From a virus, in the IMG/VR virus record IMGVR_UViG_3300009103_001698, positions 1 through 64,000 of that record: DNA of 64,000 bases. The stretch is one strand, 5' to 3'. The translations under genes and the position numbers were made by a program. The notes below the pieces were generated by a model, which had not been told where the DNA came from, searched no databases, and saw nothing but the letters and a program-made list of their open reading frames with translations. Below, piece by piece: positions 40,936 through 50,083 of this stretch. The stretch's first letter is position 1, and every line of letters starts with the position of its first letter.

Positions 40936-41849
40936 AATTTTATTTATCCGTCGCAAACGAAAATTGGATTTGTGACCGGCTGGCGAGAGAGTGGAGTGAG
41001 AATTCTACAACTGTAGGCAGCCCGTCAGATGCAGATATTATTTGGATTTTTAGTCCATATATCTGGAGGAGTATTCCCACTAGCTTATTAGATAGTAAAG
41101 TGGTTTGTCTGACGATACATCACATCACGCCGTGGAAATTTACAAGAGATTCTATAAGAGAGTTTTTAGAGAGAGATAAGTATGTTAATTTTTATCATGT
41201 TCCCTGTGAAAAAACCAAAACAATTGTTAATAAAATGACAAAGAAACCAATTTTTGTTCAACCTTTTTGGGTAAATCAAAACCTTTGGCAAGATCTTGAC
41301 AAAGATGAAACCAGAGAACAACTCAACATACCAAAGGAATTATTTTTGGTCGGTTCATTTCAGCGAGACACAGAGGGTCACGATCTAAAATCACCAAAAT
41401 TAGAAAAAGGCCCGGACATTTTTTGTGATATAGTGGAAAAACTTTATGAAACAAACAAGAACTTGAAAGTAGTTTTATCGGGACTAAGAAGACAATACGT
41501 AAAACAAAGACTTGAAAACGCTGGAATAGAATACATTTATTATGAATTAACAGATTTTGAAACATTGAATAAGTTGTATAACGTGTTGGATCTTTATATT
41601 GTTTCTTCTAGATGTGAGGGTGGACCTCAAGCAATTGTCGAAGCTGCAATTACAAAAACCCCCATTGTGTCGACCGACGTTGGGATAGCATCACAGATTT
41701 TGTCCAGTGACAGCATCTATCAAGACCTTGATGATTTCTTTGATAGTAAAGCAGACGTAGATTATGCCTTCGAGGAGATTCAGAAATACTTAATTCCTCA
41801 AGGATTAGAGAGTTTCAGAAAGGAGTTTACAGGTGTTAACAAAGTCTGA
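40932..41849 (+). CDS. GT4-type glycosyltransferase
   Basis: This 305-residue protein has MKFYLSVANENWICDRLARE at the N-terminus. FLVGSFQRDTEGHDLKSPKL marks the middle and YIVSSRCEGGPQAIVEAAIT, with the GT4-type acid pair (E-x7-E), lies near residue 225. STDVGIASQIL follows. It is shorter than a typical GT4 (about 370), with a reduced N-terminal domain. Sugar specificity is unknown. Confidence 0.8.
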   Translation: MKFYLSVANENWICDRLAREWSENSTTVGSPSDADIIWIFSPYIWRSIPTSLLDSKVVCLTIHHITPWKFTRDSIREFLERDKYVNFYHVPCEKTKTIVNKMTKKPIFVQPFWVNQNLWQDLDKDETREQLNIPKELFLVGSFQRDTEGHDLKSPKLEKGPDIFCDIVEKLYETNKNLKVVLSGLRRQYVKQRLENAGIEYIYYELTDFETLNKLYNVLDLYIVSSRCEGGPQAIVEAAITKTPIVSTDVGIASQILSSDSIYQDLDDFFDSKADVDYAFEEIQKYLIPQGLESFRKEFTGVNKV

Positions 41850-42546
41850 AAAATTTTATTTTGATGGTTATGGTATAGGATCTTTTAACAAAGGGAAGAG
41901 CTTAGAACAATTGGTTAAAGTTACTAATGAAATCTATAGAGAGGATACTAAAGTTAATTTTTCTTTAAAGGAGAAATACCCATTCAGCAAAGACTTACGA
42001 CCAAACGTATATGAATACGATGATTCATTCATTGACATACTTTTTGACAATGAACTACCAAAAAAGTTTAAAGAAACGTTAGGATACGATTTATACCTAG
42101 CCCACATTCAGTGTAGAATAGTTTCTCCCAGTACAAGCAATAGCTATATGCAGTGGCACAGAGACACACACTACTATAATAAAAAGCTGGGTGGAAATGC
42201 CCCACCAGTTTATAAAATTATTTATTACCCGTCAGTTAATAATATACCAGAACCTTGCTTACAAGTAGCTAAAGGTACTCATCTAAGAATGTACACAAAT
42301 CAAGAACAAGATTTTTCTCAACTTTATAGTAGTGAAATAGATACAGTGGCTTCGTCAGATGAAAGATATGTTTTTTTTAATACATCTATTATGCATTTTC
42401 CTGTTATTCCCACAGTGGCTCAAGGAAATTTAAGAGTGGTGTATAGTTTTTGCCACGAATTTCAACTTGAAAAATACCCAGATCAAAAAGAACTACACGA
42501 GATTTATAAGCAAAAATTAGAAAAATATAAACGAGGTGAAAAATGA
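41833..42546 (+). CDS. 2-oxoglutarate/Fe(II) oxygenase, PhyH-like
   Basis: This 237-residue protein has the metal-binding HxD in MQWHRDTHYY (about residues 106-115), a distal His in FFNTSIMHFP (about 188) and an Arg in NLRVVYSF that would bind the 2-oxoglutarate carboxylate. The overall layout matches the phytanoyl-CoA dioxygenase-like family. In a sugar cluster it could hydroxylate a sugar or a lipid carrier. The GTG start at 41833 overlaps the previous gene by 17 bases. Confidence 0.72.
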   Translation: MLTKSEKFYFDGYGIGSFNKGKSLEQLVKVTNEIYREDTKVNFSLKEKYPFSKDLRPNVYEYDDSFIDILFDNELPKKFKETLGYDLYLAHIQCRIVSPSTSNSYMQWHRDTHYYNKKLGGNAPPVYKIIYYPSVNNIPEPCLQVAKGTHLRMYTNQEQDFSQLYSSEIDTVASSDERYVFFNTSIMHFPVIPTVAQGNLRVVYSFCHEFQLEKYPDQKELHEIYKQKLEKYKRGEK

Positions 42547-43553
42547 TTAGATTATGTTTAGTGGGCGCTGGAAAGCGAATGCAGCAAATGAACTTACCTA
42601 TTTTAAAACAACTCAATTCCCGAGTTGAAATAGTGGGAGTTACTACGAGGAGAGGAGAAGTCGACACCGAATCTATAGGTCTGGGTAAAATTCCAGTATT
42701 TAATTCACTTGACAAAATGTATGAAGAAGTTAAACCTGATTTAGTTTTGATTTCTATACCGTATGCTCAAGTGTTTGATGTTTTAAAAAATGTAATTCCA
42801 AAGAAGGTACCAATATTGGTTGAAACTCCCATTAGTTTTGATTTAACACAGACTAACTTGATAAGACAAATGTCTATAGAATATAATTGTTTGTTGGGGG
42901 TTATTGAAGACTGGCCATTCTTACCAATGGAGTGCTTTAAAAAGGTACTTATTAAAAGTGGAGCGCTTGGTGGTGTGATGACCGTTGAAAATGATTATAG
43001 AACTTATGATTACCATGGAATAGCTCAATTAAGAAGTTATTTACCAAAAAATGTCTTTGCCACTAGTATTAAACAAGAACAATCAGCGTACAACGTCAAC
43101 GAGAAATCAGATCATTGGAAAATAACCACAGCAAGATTCAATAATGGTTCTCTATTCGTAAACAAATACTCTAGTCTTTATAAGAAAGTTGATTTTAGGA
43201 TTAGAAAAGAACTACGAGTCTACGGGACAAAAGGAACAATTATGTCTGGTTGTCTATTAGATTCTCATTGTTTAATAAGTGTTCTGGACGACAAAGGATG
43301 TTCTCATGACTTAAAAGTAAAAAGGGATTATAACGAAAATAACATTAAAAGCATCAGTACAGTTTTAAATACAGGGGAGAAAGTTGAGTGGAAAAATCCT
43401 TTTTCATCGATGGATTTGACAGAAGCCCAGAATGGAATTATGTATAATTTGGAAAAAATGCTTCAAAATGTAGAAAAAAATCAAAAAACTGTATTGTATG
43501 GTGCTGATAATTTTTATAACGATCTAAAGATGTTTTATGGTGTGACTCAATGA
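42543..43553 (+). CDS. Gfo/Idh/MocA-family oxidoreductase
   Basis: This 336-residue NAD(P)-dependent protein has an N-terminal Rossmann fold (MIRLCLVGAGKRMQQMNLPI) and VEIVGVTTRR. PDLVLISIPYAQVFD follows, then VPILVETPISFD, the counterpart of the family EKPxx motif with Thr in place of Lys. The missing Lys may alter or abolish classical dehydrogenase chemistry. The C-terminal part is the beta-sheet sugar-binding domain. In glycan clusters such enzymes make keto- or amino-sugars. Confidence 0.78.
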   Translation: MIRLCLVGAGKRMQQMNLPILKQLNSRVEIVGVTTRRGEVDTESIGLGKIPVFNSLDKMYEEVKPDLVLISIPYAQVFDVLKNVIPKKVPILVETPISFDLTQTNLIRQMSIEYNCLLGVIEDWPFLPMECFKKVLIKSGALGGVMTVENDYRTYDYHGIAQLRSYLPKNVFATSIKQEQSAYNVNEKSDHWKITTARFNNGSLFVNKYSSLYKKVDFRIRKELRVYGTKGTIMSGCLLDSHCLISVLDDKGCSHDLKVKRDYNENNIKSISTVLNTGEKVEWKNPFSSMDLTEAQNGIMYNLEKMLQNVEKNQKTVLYGADNFYNDLKMFYGVTQ

Positions 43554-44461
43554 AAATAAACATTGTATATGACATTGTTGAACATCCATATGGCGGCGCA
43601 AATCAATTTTTGCGAAACATAAAAAATAAATTTGTTGATTGGGGCACATACACAGATAATATAGGCGATGCGGAAATAGTTTTGTTTAATGCGCACCATA
43701 AAATCGAAGATGTTTATAAACATAAAGCAGCCTATCCAGATAAACATTTTGTACATAGATTGGATGGTCTCTATAAATTATACAATGATCTGTCAGACAG
43801 AAGACAAGACTTGGCATTTTTGGTAAGTAATCGATGCGCCAATGCTGTAATTTTTCAATCTAATTGGGCAAGAGACAAGCATGGCGAGTCGGGATTTAGA
43901 TTTAATAAACCATTTGGAGTAATACAAAATTGTGCTAATGAGAAGTATTTCAATTCAGATTATGTTAAACAAAAGGCAGATAAAATACGATTAATCTGCA
44001 CCAGCTGGTCGACTAATAAAAACAAGGGATTTGAATTGTATAATTTTTTAGATGACAATTTAGATTTTTCTAAATATTCCTTCTCGTATGTAGGAAAAGA
44101 TCCCGGAATAACATTCAAAAACATTATTAAACATGGCCCGGTTACAACAGAGTTGTTATCTAATTTTATTAAAGAAAACGATATATTTATAACTGCCTCT
44201 AAAAATGATTGTTGTTCAAATTCCCTTCTTGAAGCTATGTCCTGTAATTTACCTGCAATTGCATTAAACAGTGGCGGTAACCCGGAAATTGTTAAACAGG
44301 GTGGCTTATTATTTGAAGGTAAAGAAGACGTCATAGAGAAGATAGAGGAAGTCGCCAATAATTTGAATAAATTTCAAGATAAAATAGATGTTATGACCAC
44401 CGACGAAGTTGCAAAGAAATACATGACCTTCTTTGAAAAGAGTAAAAATGCACAAAGTTAA
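43550..44461 (+). CDS. GT4-type glycosyltransferase
   Basis: This 303-residue, compact GT-B protein has MKINIVYDIVEHPYGGANQFL as N-terminal donor loop. ICTSWSTNKNKGFELYNFLD and ITASKNDCCSNSLLEAMSCN follow, then ALNSGGNPEIV. The acid position is NSLLEAMS, matching the second E of the GT4 motif, while the first is changed to D-C. Sugar specificity is unknown; it overlaps its neighbours. Confidence 0.78.
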   Translation: MKINIVYDIVEHPYGGANQFLRNIKNKFVDWGTYTDNIGDAEIVLFNAHHKIEDVYKHKAAYPDKHFVHRLDGLYKLYNDLSDRRQDLAFLVSNRCANAVIFQSNWARDKHGESGFRFNKPFGVIQNCANEKYFNSDYVKQKADKIRLICTSWSTNKNKGFELYNFLDDNLDFSKYSFSYVGKDPGITFKNIIKHGPVTTELLSNFIKENDIFITASKNDCCSNSLLEAMSCNLPAIALNSGGNPEIVKQGGLLFEGKEDVIEKIEEVANNLNKFQDKIDVMTTDEVAKKYMTFFEKSKNAQS

Positions 44462-45149
44462 TATTAGTATAGATGATATAACCCCACATCCCTTGTCATC
44501 AACCAAGGTACTTCAAAGATGTGAAGAAATGATCGAGGAATTCAATGACATAAAATTTACTTTATTTATCCCAGTGGCATATTGGAGAACTCAATCTCAT
44601 GCTACAGAAAAACCACTTCTTATAAGTAATCACATAGATTTTTGCAATGAAATTTCTGCACTTCCAAAAGAAAATTATGAAATAGCCTATCATGGATACT
44701 ATCATGGAATCCCATTCAGGTCTAATAATGATGAATTTCAACATCTTGATTATGAAGAGGCTGTTGAAATATTTCTTAAAATGTTTAATGTTGTAAAGAA
44801 GTTGGGACTTAGAGAGCGCTTTTCTCCAATTTTCAGACCCCCAGCTTGGAGAATGTCGCCTGAAGCGATCAGGGCAGCAAAAGCAACAGGCATAGAAATA
44901 CTGGCACTATCTCCAAAAGCGTATGCTAAAGAAACTTATAAAGGTGGCGAAGAGGAATTTGAAAATGTTATTTATTATAATGTTAACCCCCCTTTTGAAC
45001 CTTTGGAACTTTATGAACAAACAGAGATAGTTTATCATGCGTGTGAATGGGATAAAAATTACTTAGATAAAAATAAAACAAAAAATTTAATTAATTTTCT
45101 TAAACCAAATAGAGATAAGATTGATTTTTGTTTTATGAAAGATTTTTAG
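44448..45149 (+). CDS. NodB-like polysaccharide deacetylase
   Basis: This 233-residue protein has the NodB layout: ISIDDITPHP with the catalytic/metal Asp pair (about residues 6-15), AYHGYYHGIPF giving H-x-x-x-H zinc ligands, and FRPPAWRMS (R-P-P-x-W, motif 3). It removes N-acetyl groups from sugar polymers or precursors. It starts at ATG 44448 rather than the upstream TTG. It overlaps the preceding GT by 14 bases. In this cluster it may free an amino group on a GlcNAc-type residue. Confidence 0.75.
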   Translation: MHKVNISIDDITPHPLSSTKVLQRCEEMIEEFNDIKFTLFIPVAYWRTQSHATEKPLLISNHIDFCNEISALPKENYEIAYHGYYHGIPFRSNNDEFQHLDYEEAVEIFLKMFNVVKKLGLRERFSPIFRPPAWRMSPEAIRAAKATGIEILALSPKAYAKETYKGGEEEFENVIYYNVNPPFEPLELYEQTEIVYHACEWDKNYLDKNKTKNLINFLKPNRDKIDFCFMKDF

Positions 45150-45150
45150 T

Positions 45151-45762
45151 ATGGGCAGATCTGATGCGATACTTTATAGCCCCGGCGGGCTGTATACTTC
45201 GGTAGAACCAACCGGGGAAGTAGCATTATTGGGATTTCCAAACAACAACTACTTTCAAGGAGATTGCTATGATCAACAGCTGGGAAATTGGGAAATCAAC
45301 TCAGAGTGGAAATTAAATAAAAGATATGATACTATTATTTGTCTACGAACAGCATACTTTTCAAAAAACCCTAAAGATTTTATTGAGAGATGTTATGATC
45401 ACTTAAACAAGAATGGTGTTTTGTATGTTGATTGGGGATTAGGTGACCATTGGAGGTTTGACGATTATAAAATTGGTTGGGTTAAAAGCGGAAAACAGGA
45501 ATATGCTTATGGCGAAACCAATTATTTATGGTCAACTGTATGGGACGATAGTTTTTTAAAGAATCAACAATTTAAGATTTATTCAAAACTTGTTAAGAAA
45601 TTTGGGTATCACGATATAAAGCGGGCAATTTACGATGAAGTTCCTTCCGTTCTAGAGTTAGAACAGATTAAAAACTATTTTAATATATCGTATAATATAT
45701 TTGCATTATGGGAACAACAACCCCAGATTTATTTTTTTATTAAAGGAGAGAAAAATGGCTGA
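45151..45762 (+). CDS. methyltransferase-like protein
   Basis: This 203-residue protein has elements of a class I SAM-dependent methyltransferase: DTIICLRTAYFSKNPKDFIERC in motif III-IV position, and LNKNGVLYVDWGLGDHWRF. The first Gly-rich motif (EVALLGFPNNNYFQGDC) is not canonical, so the assignment rests on layout. Possibly methylates a sugar or a lipid. It overlaps the next gene by 8 bases. Confidence 0.5.
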   Translation: MGRSDAILYSPGGLYTSVEPTGEVALLGFPNNNYFQGDCYDQQLGNWEINSEWKLNKRYDTIICLRTAYFSKNPKDFIERCYDHLNKNGVLYVDWGLGDHWRFDDYKIGWVKSGKQEYAYGETNYLWSTVWDDSFLKNQQFKIYSKLVKKFGYHDIKRAIYDEVPSVLELEQIKNYFNISYNIFALWEQQPQIYFFIKGEKNG

Positions 45763-46753
45763 CAGAATACTAATAACAGGAGGCGCCGGTTTTATTGGTC
45801 ATCATGTTATCGAAGAACTATTAAGAAAAACGGATTATGATATTGTTTCCCTTGATCGCTTAGATCTCTCCGGAAATTTAAACCGCCTAGGCGAAGTCCT
45901 GGAAGAAAAACCAGAATGGAAATCTAGGTTGAACATTGTTTGGCATGATTTAAAGGCTCCGATTAATGACATGGTGGCAAAGAAAATTGGAACAATTAAC
46001 TATGTTTTACATTTAGCTGCTGGGTCACATGTGGATCGTAGCATTGAATATCCAATGGAATTTGTGATGGATAATGTAGTTGGTACTACCAACATTTTGG
46101 ATTTCGCTCGCTTACACTTGAAAAACTCGTTAAAACTATTTCTTTATTTCAGTACTGACGAAGTGTTTGGTCCAGCACCTCCGGGAATTTTTTATGAAGA
46201 AGACGATCGATATCGATCTGGTAACCCGTATGCTGCTTCAAAAGCTGGAGCGGAAGAGCTTTGTATTGCTTACGAAAATACGTATAAGATGCCAATAATT
46301 GTAACACATACAATGAATGTGTTCGGCTTACGACAGCATCCTGAAAAATTCATTCCTATGATCGTTAAGAGAGTTAGAGACGGTGAAAAGATTTATGTAC
46401 ACGCAAATTCAGATTGTACTAAGGCTGGTTCTCGGCACTATATTCACGCCGCCGATGTTGCAAATGCAGTATTTTTTCTGCTTGAAAATGGTGAATCTGG
46501 TCAAAAATATAACGTTGCTGGTTTAAATGAAACTGACAATGAAGAATTAGTTAATATGATAGCAGATGTAATGAACAAAAAAGCGAATTATGAATTAATT
46601 GACTTTCACTCTGCCCGACCCGGCCATGATCTGCGGTATGCTTTATCTTCGGAAAAGATGAAAAATTTGGGATGGGTGCCACAGAAACCACTTCGTGAAA
46701 GAATAAAAGAAGTGGTTGATTGGACATTAGAGAATAATAGGTGGCTCCTGTGA
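45755..46753 (+). CDS. NAD-dependent epimerase/dehydratase (dTDP-glucose 4,6-dehydratase-like)
   Basis: This 332-residue extended SDR has an NAD loop ITGGAGFIGHHV (residues 7-18), HLAAGSHVDRSIEYP, FSTDEVFGP and the catalytic YAASK (about residue 156), all close to RmlB-type 4,6-dehydratases. SRHYIHAADVANAVFFLLEN is the expected C-terminal signature. It probably makes a 4-keto-6-deoxy intermediate from a nucleotide sugar. AAAGGAGAG precedes ATG 45755; an in-frame ATG further upstream lies inside the previous gene. Substrate not certain. Confidence 0.85.
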   Translation: MADRILITGGAGFIGHHVIEELLRKTDYDIVSLDRLDLSGNLNRLGEVLEEKPEWKSRLNIVWHDLKAPINDMVAKKIGTINYVLHLAAGSHVDRSIEYPMEFVMDNVVGTTNILDFARLHLKNSLKLFLYFSTDEVFGPAPPGIFYEEDDRYRSGNPYAASKAGAEELCIAYENTYKMPIIVTHTMNVFGLRQHPEKFIPMIVKRVRDGEKIYVHANSDCTKAGSRHYIHAADVANAVFFLLENGESGQKYNVAGLNETDNEELVNMIADVMNKKANYELIDFHSARPGHDLRYALSSEKMKNLGWVPQKPLRERIKEVVDWTLENNRWLL

Positions 46754-47508
46754 CGAATATTGATTTTATTGTCCCTTCCTACCACTCAAAGGCTCTAACT
46801 TCATTATGCATTAGTTCTTTTGAACAACATAAGGGCGATTTTAATTTTAGATATATTGTGGTAGAAAATTCGGATGATACTTCATACAAATCCGACATTC
46901 TAAAATTATCAGAAAATATAAAATGGGTACAAAATCCAATTCGTTTTCGTAATTCCGAAGCAAATGCTTCAGCTATTGTTACTGCTTTGGAACATATAGA
47001 GAGTGAATACGTTTTTATTTGTCATAATGACGTAGTTGCTTGTCATCCTGATTGGATGAAGCATTTGTTTTCAAAACTTAGTGAACAATGTCCTGTCGTC
47101 GGTACAGTGTTGGATAACATTAGAATTAATGCCGTACACATTTCAGGATTACTTACATACACAAAAATTGCTAAAGAGGTTGAAATGTTTCCAATCTATG
47201 AAGATGGGAGACAGGTAGCCGATGTTGGTGATATGTTTACAGATTATTGTCGCAATAATAATTTAGATTATTATTGTTGTGAAAACACGCACAACAAGCC
47301 AGAACTAGAAAAGTCTTGCAAAATTCCTTACAATGAGTTATCATATGTAGATAGAGCTTTCGATGATGATGGAAAAATAGTTTTTCTTCACCTAGGAAGG
47401 GGATCCCCAAAGACGTTTGGTACATACAATAAAGATAATCGTATGAAACTACATGGTTGGGTAGAGTTTATAGAAAGGAATATATTTAATGGTAGGAAGA
47501 TTTTCTAA
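46741..47508 (+). CDS. GT2-like glycosyltransferase
   Basis: This 255-residue GT-A-like protein has NIDFIVPSYHSKALTSLCIS as the donor-binding start, FRYIVVENSDD, ASAIVTALEHIESEYVFICH and NDVVACHPDWMKHLF. The DxD-like acidic site is HNDVV. It starts at GTG 46741 (or GTG 46750), overlapping the previous gene by 13 bases. It transfers a sugar with inversion; substrates unknown. Confidence 0.7.
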   Translation: MAPVTNIDFIVPSYHSKALTSLCISSFEQHKGDFNFRYIVVENSDDTSYKSDILKLSENIKWVQNPIRFRNSEANASAIVTALEHIESEYVFICHNDVVACHPDWMKHLFSKLSEQCPVVGTVLDNIRINAVHISGLLTYTKIAKEVEMFPIYEDGRQVADVGDMFTDYCRNNNLDYYCCENTHNKPELEKSCKIPYNELSYVDRAFDDDGKIVFLHLGRGSPKTFGTYNKDNRMKLHGWVEFIERNIFNGRKIF

Positions 47509-49228
47509 GTTAATTAAGATAGGGGGTAATGAAAAGATTGTCCCCATCCATCCTAGCGTTTTAATAACCAACCCTAAACATGACGAACTAAATGGACTAA
47601 AGGTAACGTTCATAAATATGCCTCTTAGGGAAAGTGCTGCGCCAAACACTCCGCCCGAAGGTCCGGCAATACTATCTTCAATTTTGAGACAGTACGGAGC
47701 AGAACCAAGTATCATTGACTTAAATGGTTATCGCATTAAAGATGAAGATTCAAAAAAGAGGGGTTTACCAAACGGTCGACACCTAACTTACCGCGAAGCA
47801 AAAGAAATGATTGAAGCTCACTTAAACCAGAAGGGAGATCAGGATTTAATTGCTTTCTCTGGTAAGATTACTACACTTAAGTGGCAAGAAGAAATAGCAA
47901 AAATCGTAAGAAAACTTCAACCAACCTGCTTTTTGGTAACCGGTGGAGGATTGGCTACAGAAATTAAATCAGGTCTTTTCAACTGGATTCCAGAACTTGA
48001 TGCGATTGGACGCTCAGAAGGCGATGACATAATTCTACTGATAGCGAGAGATGTTAAAATCATCAAACAAAAGGGGTTGGAAAACGCAGTGAAGTCGAAT
48101 GAAATTAGTCCGTATTATGTTGGTGAATTTTTAAACAAGCACCGGTTTATTTATGAGGGCAACCGACCAAAAGATTTAGATTCAATACCCTATCCAGCAT
48201 GGGATTTGTTAGAAAACGATCCATATGGTTATAATCTTTTGGAGGATTATATAAACATACCTGTTTGGGGTGTTGCGGCTAATAATAGCTCTGCTGCTCC
48301 ATTTAAAATGAAGAGAAGTTTGACAACTGTCAGTAGTCGTGGCTGTCCATACTCATGTGCTTTTTGTTATAGAGGGGCACAAGGCGAAAAGAAGTATGGA
48401 GTGCGGTCCCTACACCATATAGCAGAACAAGTAAGGGGTTATGTAGATAAGTACAATCTAGACTTCATTGGTTTTCCAGACGACAACTTCGCAGTTAGTA
48501 AAAAAAGAATTCAAAAAATACCAGAGGTTTTTAAAGAATACGGACTAGATGAAATTAAATGGGGAACTCACACTCGTATGGATGAAGCAGATGAACGAGC
48601 TTTTCACATGGCAGAGGGAGGGTGTGTTTACATAGGATTCGGGGCGGAATCAGCAGATCCTCATACTCTCACACATATGCAGAAAGGTGGCTTTATTCTA
48701 AAAAATGGACTGACTGAAAAAAAGGTTAATGGCACTAAATACAACTTTCCGACTACCATGGTCACTGCCGTACAGAATTGTAAATCCGCCGGCATTCATG
48801 CTAATTGTACTTGGATCATGGCATATCCCGGAGAAGAATTACAACATCTTAAGACCAGTGTTGCTTTTATACTTTGGCAACAAAGATTTTGGACAAAACA
48901 CTTGACAACAGGAACAGAACAGTATAAAATAGCTAAGGACTCAGTGAATAGAAAGATGTTTACTGCGACTGCTTATCCTGGAACTACAATGTGGAAAGTT
49001 GTTAAAAAAGAACTACAAGAACATTTTGATATATCATACAATAGTATGGCAGAACCAATTTGTGATGAAAAGTTTCACAAATATGTTTTAGAATTAGATG
49101 ACGCCACAAAAGTTTTAAATAACAAAGATGGAGATCCAGTTAATTTTGGTGGCATGCCGATGGATACATTTTTACAAGCTAGGGAACACATCGACAGTGA
49201 TCAGATTGAGAAAATACTTGAGATGTAA
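47489..49228 (+). CDS. B12-binding-type radical SAM enzyme
   Basis: This 579-residue protein has an N-terminal cobalamin-binding-like Rossmann domain (LKVTFINMPLRESAAPNTPPEG, FSGKITTLKW, LVTGGGLATEI). The radical SAM core carries the 4Fe-4S motif CPYSCAFC (about residues 286-293), with FPDDNFAVSK and GFGAESAD in the barrel. It belongs to the B4/B12-type family used for methylation or rearrangement at unreactive carbons. In a sugar cluster it may methylate or epimerise a nucleotide sugar. The exact reaction can't be read. An independent start (ATG) overlaps the previous gene by 20 bases. Confidence 0.85.
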   Translation: MVGRFSKLIKIGGNEKIVPIHPSVLITNPKHDELNGLKVTFINMPLRESAAPNTPPEGPAILSSILRQYGAEPSIIDLNGYRIKDEDSKKRGLPNGRHLTYREAKEMIEAHLNQKGDQDLIAFSGKITTLKWQEEIAKIVRKLQPTCFLVTGGGLATEIKSGLFNWIPELDAIGRSEGDDIILLIARDVKIIKQKGLENAVKSNEISPYYVGEFLNKHRFIYEGNRPKDLDSIPYPAWDLLENDPYGYNLLEDYINIPVWGVAANNSSAAPFKMKRSLTTVSSRGCPYSCAFCYRGAQGEKKYGVRSLHHIAEQVRGYVDKYNLDFIGFPDDNFAVSKKRIQKIPEVFKEYGLDEIKWGTHTRMDEADERAFHMAEGGCVYIGFGAESADPHTLTHMQKGGFILKNGLTEKKVNGTKYNFPTTMVTAVQNCKSAGIHANCTWIMAYPGEELQHLKTSVAFILWQQRFWTKHLTTGTEQYKIAKDSVNRKMFTATAYPGTTMWKVVKKELQEHFDISYNSMAEPICDEKFHKYVLELDDATKVLNNKDGDPVNFGGMPMDTFLQAREHIDSDQIEKILEM

Positions 49229-49245
49229 CAAACAGGGGGGAACTA

Positions 49246-50082
49246 ATGAGTACATTTATAATTGCAGAAATAGGAATTAATCACAATGGTGATATGGGAA
49301 TTGTGAAGAAATTAATCGATGCTGCCGCCGATAGTGGCTGTGACGCGGTAAAATTTCAAAAAAGAACAATTGACGTGGTATACACAAAGAAAGATTTGGA
49401 TCGTCCCCGGGAAAGCCCATGGGGAACAACTAACCGAGAACAAAAAAATGGGTTGGAATTTACCGCAAGTCAGTATGATGAAATTGATAGCTATTGTCGA
49501 GAAAGGGGAATTGAATGGTTTGCCTCTGCTTGGGACTTAGAAAGTCAGGAGTTTTTGAAAAAATACGATCTAAAGTATAACAAAGTTGCTTCTGCTCTTC
49601 TTACCCACAAAGAACTTCTAAAAAGTATTGCTTCTGAACACAGATATACTTTTATATCAACCGGTATGAGTACGTTGCAACAAATTGAAGAAGCTGTAAA
49701 AATCTTCAAAGATGTGGGCTGTCCCTATGAATTGATGCATTGTAACAGTACCTATCCGATGCCTCCCGAATATGCGAACCTTAATACTATGGCTACGCTT
49801 CGTGATAAGTTTAATTGCAAAGTCGGTTATAGTGGACATGAATCAGGTATTATTATTAGCTGCGCAGCTGCTGCTTTGGGCGCCAGTTCTTTGGAAAGAC
49901 ATATAACGCTGGATAGAGCAATGTATGGTTCGGATCAAGCTGCATCTTTAGAAATTACTGGTCTTAAAAGGTTGGTTGATTATGTTCGAGAAATTCAAGT
50001 TGCCCTGGGTGACGGTGAAAAGAGAGTAACCGAAACAGAAAAAGCTATAGCAAAGAAACTTAGAAGGGTTGACTCTCTATAA
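49246..50082 (+). CDS. neuB: NeuB-type nonulosonate synthase lacking the C-terminal SAF domain
   Basis: This 278-residue enzyme of the sialic-acid-synthase family condenses PEP with an N-acetylhexosamine-type sugar to a 9-carbon 2-keto-3-deoxy acid. FIIAEIGINHNGDMGIVKKL (residues 4-23), CDAVKFQKRTIDVVYTKKDL, KVASALLTHKELL, FISTGMSTLQQIE, LMHCNSTYPMPPEYANL, VGYSGHESG and LERHITLDR are all family motifs. Usual NeuB/LegI/PseI proteins are about 340-350 residues with a C-terminal SAF (antifreeze-like) domain; this one stops right after the TIM barrel. It stands one gene before the cytidylyltransferase. Product unknown (sialic, legionaminic or pseudaminic type). Confidence 0.9.
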   Translation: MSTFIIAEIGINHNGDMGIVKKLIDAAADSGCDAVKFQKRTIDVVYTKKDLDRPRESPWGTTNREQKNGLEFTASQYDEIDSYCRERGIEWFASAWDLESQEFLKKYDLKYNKVASALLTHKELLKSIASEHRYTFISTGMSTLQQIEEAVKIFKDVGCPYELMHCNSTYPMPPEYANLNTMATLRDKFNCKVGYSGHESGIIISCAAAALGASSLERHITLDRAMYGSDQAASLEITGLKRLVDYVREIQVALGDGEKRVTETEKAIAKKLRRVDSL

Positions 50083-50083
50083 A

